A stretch of DNA of 64,000 bases. Source: Streptomyces scopuliridis RB72 (GTDB lineage Bacteria > Actinomycetota > Actinomycetes > Streptomycetales > Streptomycetaceae). Positions 62,501 through 64,000 of this stretch are shown one piece after another. Positions within the stretch are counted from its first letter, which is position 1; each line of letters starts with the position of its first letter. A model generated the notes under the pieces. It had not been told where the DNA came from. It did no database searches and was given only the letters and a program-made list of their open reading frames with translations. The DNA is taken from contig NZ_JOEI01000007.1 of the NCBI RefSeq assembly GCF_000718095.1, forward strand, positions 62,001 to 126,000, given 5' to 3'. The position numbers were made by a program, and so were the translations under genes.

Positions 62501-64000
62501 GTTGTACTCGTATCCGTTGTCGCCCTTGGGGGACGACGCCTTGGTGAGCCGGCCGGCCGCGTCGTAGCCGTAGCGCTTCTCCGCCGTGGCGGCCTCGGCG
62601 CCCGCGCCGCTCTCCCGGATCAGGTTGCCGGCCTTGTCGTACTCCCGCTCGCGCGTGACCCCGCCCGGCGCGGTCACCTTCACGGCCCGGCCGCTCGCGT
62701 CGTACGCCGTCGTCCATGTGCGGTCGGCGGGCGAGGGGTCGCGCGCGGTCGACGGCTCGATGACGGACTCGGGCAGACCGAGCGTATTGACGGTGTAGAC
62801 GGTGTTGTTGCCGCGTCCGTCGGTGTAGCGGGTGCGGTTGCCGAGCGCGTCGTAACCGAAGGACGTGGTGATCGACTTGGTGTCCGAGACCGGTTCGGTC
62901 TGGCTGGTCAGCCGGTCCAGCGCGTCGTACGCGTAGGTCGTGCTGCGGCCCTGCGCGTCGGTCGCGCTGATGAGGTTGCCCGCCAGGTCGTAGCCGTAAC
63001 CGACCTTGCGCAGCTCGCTGTTGGTGGCGTCCAGGTCGGCGTCCCTGACCAGCTGGCCGAGCCCGTCGTACAGCTTCGACGAGGTCCGTCCCTTGCCGTC
63101 CGTACGGCGCACCTCGCGCCCGGCGATGTCGTACCCGAACTGGGTGACCACGCCCGCCGCGTCCGTCAGCCGGGTCAGCTGGCCGAGCGCGTCATAGACG
63201 AACTGGGTGGCGCCGCCGCCCGGTGCGGTCTGCTTCACCACATTGCCCGCGTCGTCGTAGTCGTTGCGGGTGGTGAACGAGCCGGGCTGCGGGCTGCGTT
63301 CGATCCGGGTGGTGGTGACCGGCCGGTCCATGTCGTCGTACGTCGTCTCGGCGCGCGCCCCGTTCGGGTCGGTGACCGAGAGCACCTCTCCGGTGCGGGT
63401 GTACGTGTACGACCAGCGGGCGCGGTCGTCGCCGGAGCCCGAACCGGTCGGCTCGTCCCGGACCATCAGCCGGTTCTGCCGGTCGTACTCGTAGCGCGTC
63501 ACCCGGCCCAGCGGGTCGGTCGACTCCTTCACATTGCCCAGCGCGTCATAGGCGTTCGTGACGGTCGGGGTGACGGGGGTGGTGGAGCCGGGCGCCGTGT
63601 AGCCGGGCGCGGTGGTGGTGACGAGCCGGCCGAGCCGGTCGTAGGTGGAGCGGTTGATCCGGCCGAGCGCGTCCACCGACTCGGTCGCCGCGCCGAAGGT
63701 GTCATAGCCGGTGTAGGTGAGGGGGCGGGTGGTGACGGGCGCGCCGCCGCCGGACTCCGTCCGTACCTCCGGCGCCTTCGTGGACAGCGGCCGGCCCAGC
63801 TCGTCGTAGGTGTACTCGGTGGTCCGGCCGCCCGGGTCGGTCCGGGAGATCGTCAGTCCGCGCTGGTCGTAGCCGTACTTCGTGGTGCGCGACTCGGTGC
63901 CGTTCTCGACGGTCTCCTGGATCGCGTTGCCCGCGTCGTCGTACTGGTAGCTGACGGTCTCCGGGTTGACGCTCACCGGCCACGGCACATTGGACGCGAG
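59555..64000 (-). CDS. Rhs-repeat protein with Hint domain and C-terminal deaminase-like toxin (5' part outside window)
   Basis: At least 1,481 codons. About 900 residues of YD/Rhs repeats (YDALGNVKESTDPLGRVTRY and similar) end in the Rhs core (TDQVNMGARWYDPGTGTFDS, RYTYGAGSPVNYTDPDG). A helical linker with an amphipathic membrane-prone region follows, then a Hint domain (SFVSGTEVVMADGTRKPIED; HTFYVAAGPSAALVHNC) with Ser at position 1 and an Asn-Cys end. The last ~150 residues hold GNGSCAEPNILDATGW and ICTVCQGNYSPD: a CxE plus CxxC zinc set of the YwqJ-type deaminase toxins. The frame continues past the right edge without a start. Confidence 0.88.
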   Translation of the reverse strand, partial: LASNVPWPVSVNPETVSYQYDDAGNAIQETVENGTESRTTKYGYDQRGLTISRTDPGGRTTEYTYDELGRPLSTKAPEVRTESGGGAPVTTRPLTYTGYDTFGAATESVDALGRINRSTYDRLGRLVTTTAPGYTAPGSTTPVTPTVTNAYDALGNVKESTDPLGRVTRYEYDRQNRLMVRDEPTGSGSGDDRARWSYTYTRTGEVLSVTDPNGARAETTYDDMDRPVTTTRIERSPQPGSFTTRNDYDDAGNVVKQTAPGGGATQFVYDALGQLTRLTDAAGVVTQFGYDIAGREVRRTDGKGRTSSKLYDGLGQLVRDADLDATNSELRKVGYGYDLAGNLISATDAQGRSTTYAYDALDRLTSQTEPVSDTKSITTSFGYDALGNRTRYTDGRGNNTVYTVNTLGLPESVIEPSTARDPSPADRTWTTAYDASGRAVKVTAPGGVTREREYDKAGNLIRESGAGAEAATAEKRYGYDAAGRLTKASSPKGDNGYEYNDRGLLLKAEGPSGDASYTYNSDGLLTGRTDAAGTATFTYARQQLASSKDPLTGVQQSYGYDGAGAVERVDYGAGQSRAYTYDDLGRLDTDTVKSSGGAALASTDYDYDTNDQLTGKTTTGTAKAGENTYGYDQAGRLTSWTADGATTEYGWDDSGNRVKNGAKSATFDERNRLLTDGDYTYDYSPRGTLASRTSSGLTEEFTFDAFDRMTKAGESGTAYTYDALNRVAARNGTDFTYAGFAPDPVKDNSATYGRGAADELLSVAEGGPAQLSVSDRHGDVVGGMSATDGAKTSLDSSTAYDPFGATIGTAGASDEAGSAGFQGDWTDPETDQVNMGARWYDPGTGTFDSRDAYTYASGASILANRYTYGAGSPVNYTDPDGNWPSCGWCKKAWNKVKNSKPVKFAVKTAKKVWSGVVYTVRHPLSALKIATKALGRAASWVYEKSGLKTAVSYAASAARWVGSKVSAAASSTGEWARQKAAEAQRQYRAAREAVTRKAKSVAAYVAKHNPIPDIVAAAKPLMAVAHAIVTANPNLPAIIVSATRDVIADVAKVTNAIRDAAVEQIGIVVESVSAAVDYAIDVAPAVWDGVKAVGNVVGEVTGFNDIKNCVTKGDMEACAWAVATVGGLALGGVGAGAVRAAKAGRMGMKAMKYADDIAKAADRIGDAAETVETAVSCVQLAADLTGNSFVSGTEVVMADGTRKPIEDVEAGDKVTATDPTTGKTSPREVTETIEGKGLKRLVKLTVDTDGAKGDATDTITATEGHSFWVPDLKKWQKAGELKPGQWLRTGNGSWVQVESVQAWTQQATVHNLSVDRAHTFYVAAGPSAALVHNCAAGKGTRGLQGKFQPTVSVHRAQGNWDMDGRIADATALRYEAARVATGKAKSRTYTAAVHRDTGDIAVGCSGNGSCAEPNILDATGWGADDVIFTRAIRREDVGDGLGKVLQEKEICTVCQGNYSPDNFVSGVLYDPKGPWMIGGAR

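Overview
The window is high-GC actinobacterial DNA from a Streptomyces-type chromosome. The strongest marker is bldA, the tRNA-Leu for the rare UUA codon (minus strand, 25754-25836). Supporting evidence is the enolase/ftsB-like/DUF501/ppx block, tandem rpf genes with a c-di-AMP riboswitch, Rex operators in front of a type II NADH dehydrogenase, and an XRE/DUF397 pair.

Layout. 1-5.8 kb: a histidine-utilisation operon (hutU, an M20 amidohydrolase, hutF running off the left edge) divergent from a PLP decarboxylase-like gene. 6.0-8.2 kb: three roadblock/LC7 proteins and a DUF4388-like protein; the first two genes carry TTA codons, so they should need bldA. 8.2-11.8 kb: a membrane protein, a LuxR/HisKA_3 two-component pair and a methyltransferase. 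11.9-17.9 kb: an RpiR regulator and a histidase-family lyase without the canonical Ala-Ser-Gly cofactor tripeptide, divergent from a four-gene betaine-type ABC transporter. The hut and lyase/transporter promoter regions share an identical 11-bp AT-rich motif. 18-34.4 kb is mostly core: cystathionine beta-synthase, SGNH hydrolase, thiolase, Bax-inhibitor protein, bldA, a MacB-type ABC pair, a secreted phospholipase D-like protein (TTA codon), a cyclopropane fatty-acid synthase-like enzyme and ndh.

From about 34.8 to 49.7 kb lies an accessory island rich in relics and conflict genes: a serine protease, a decayed SRPBCC gene, the two ends of an IS1380-type transposase flanking a very large glycine/serine-rich protein with a pilin-like anchor and a cholera-toxin-like ADP-ribosyltransferase tail, a four-gene operon of tiny ORFs, XRE/DUF397, a Phd/ParE toxin-antitoxin pair, a cupin coupled to a 41-codon ORF, a 1266-residue secreted NucA/NucB-type nuclease facing a SUKH immunity-like gene, and MFS and unknown gene relics.

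From 49.7 to 58.9 kb the core returns on the minus strand (ppx, DUF501, ftsB-like, eno, two rpf genes, P450, mazG, SurA-like lipoprotein). The right edge holds the 3' end of an Rhs gene with Hint and deaminase-type toxin domains, followed by an overlapping probable immunity gene.

The main candidates for undescribed biology are the MIO-motif-lacking lyase with its betaine transporter (possible trimethylamine-type elimination from a histidine betaine) and the pilin-anchored ADP-ribosyltransferase embedded between two halves of an IS. All assignments come from reading the sequence by eye; no database search was run.
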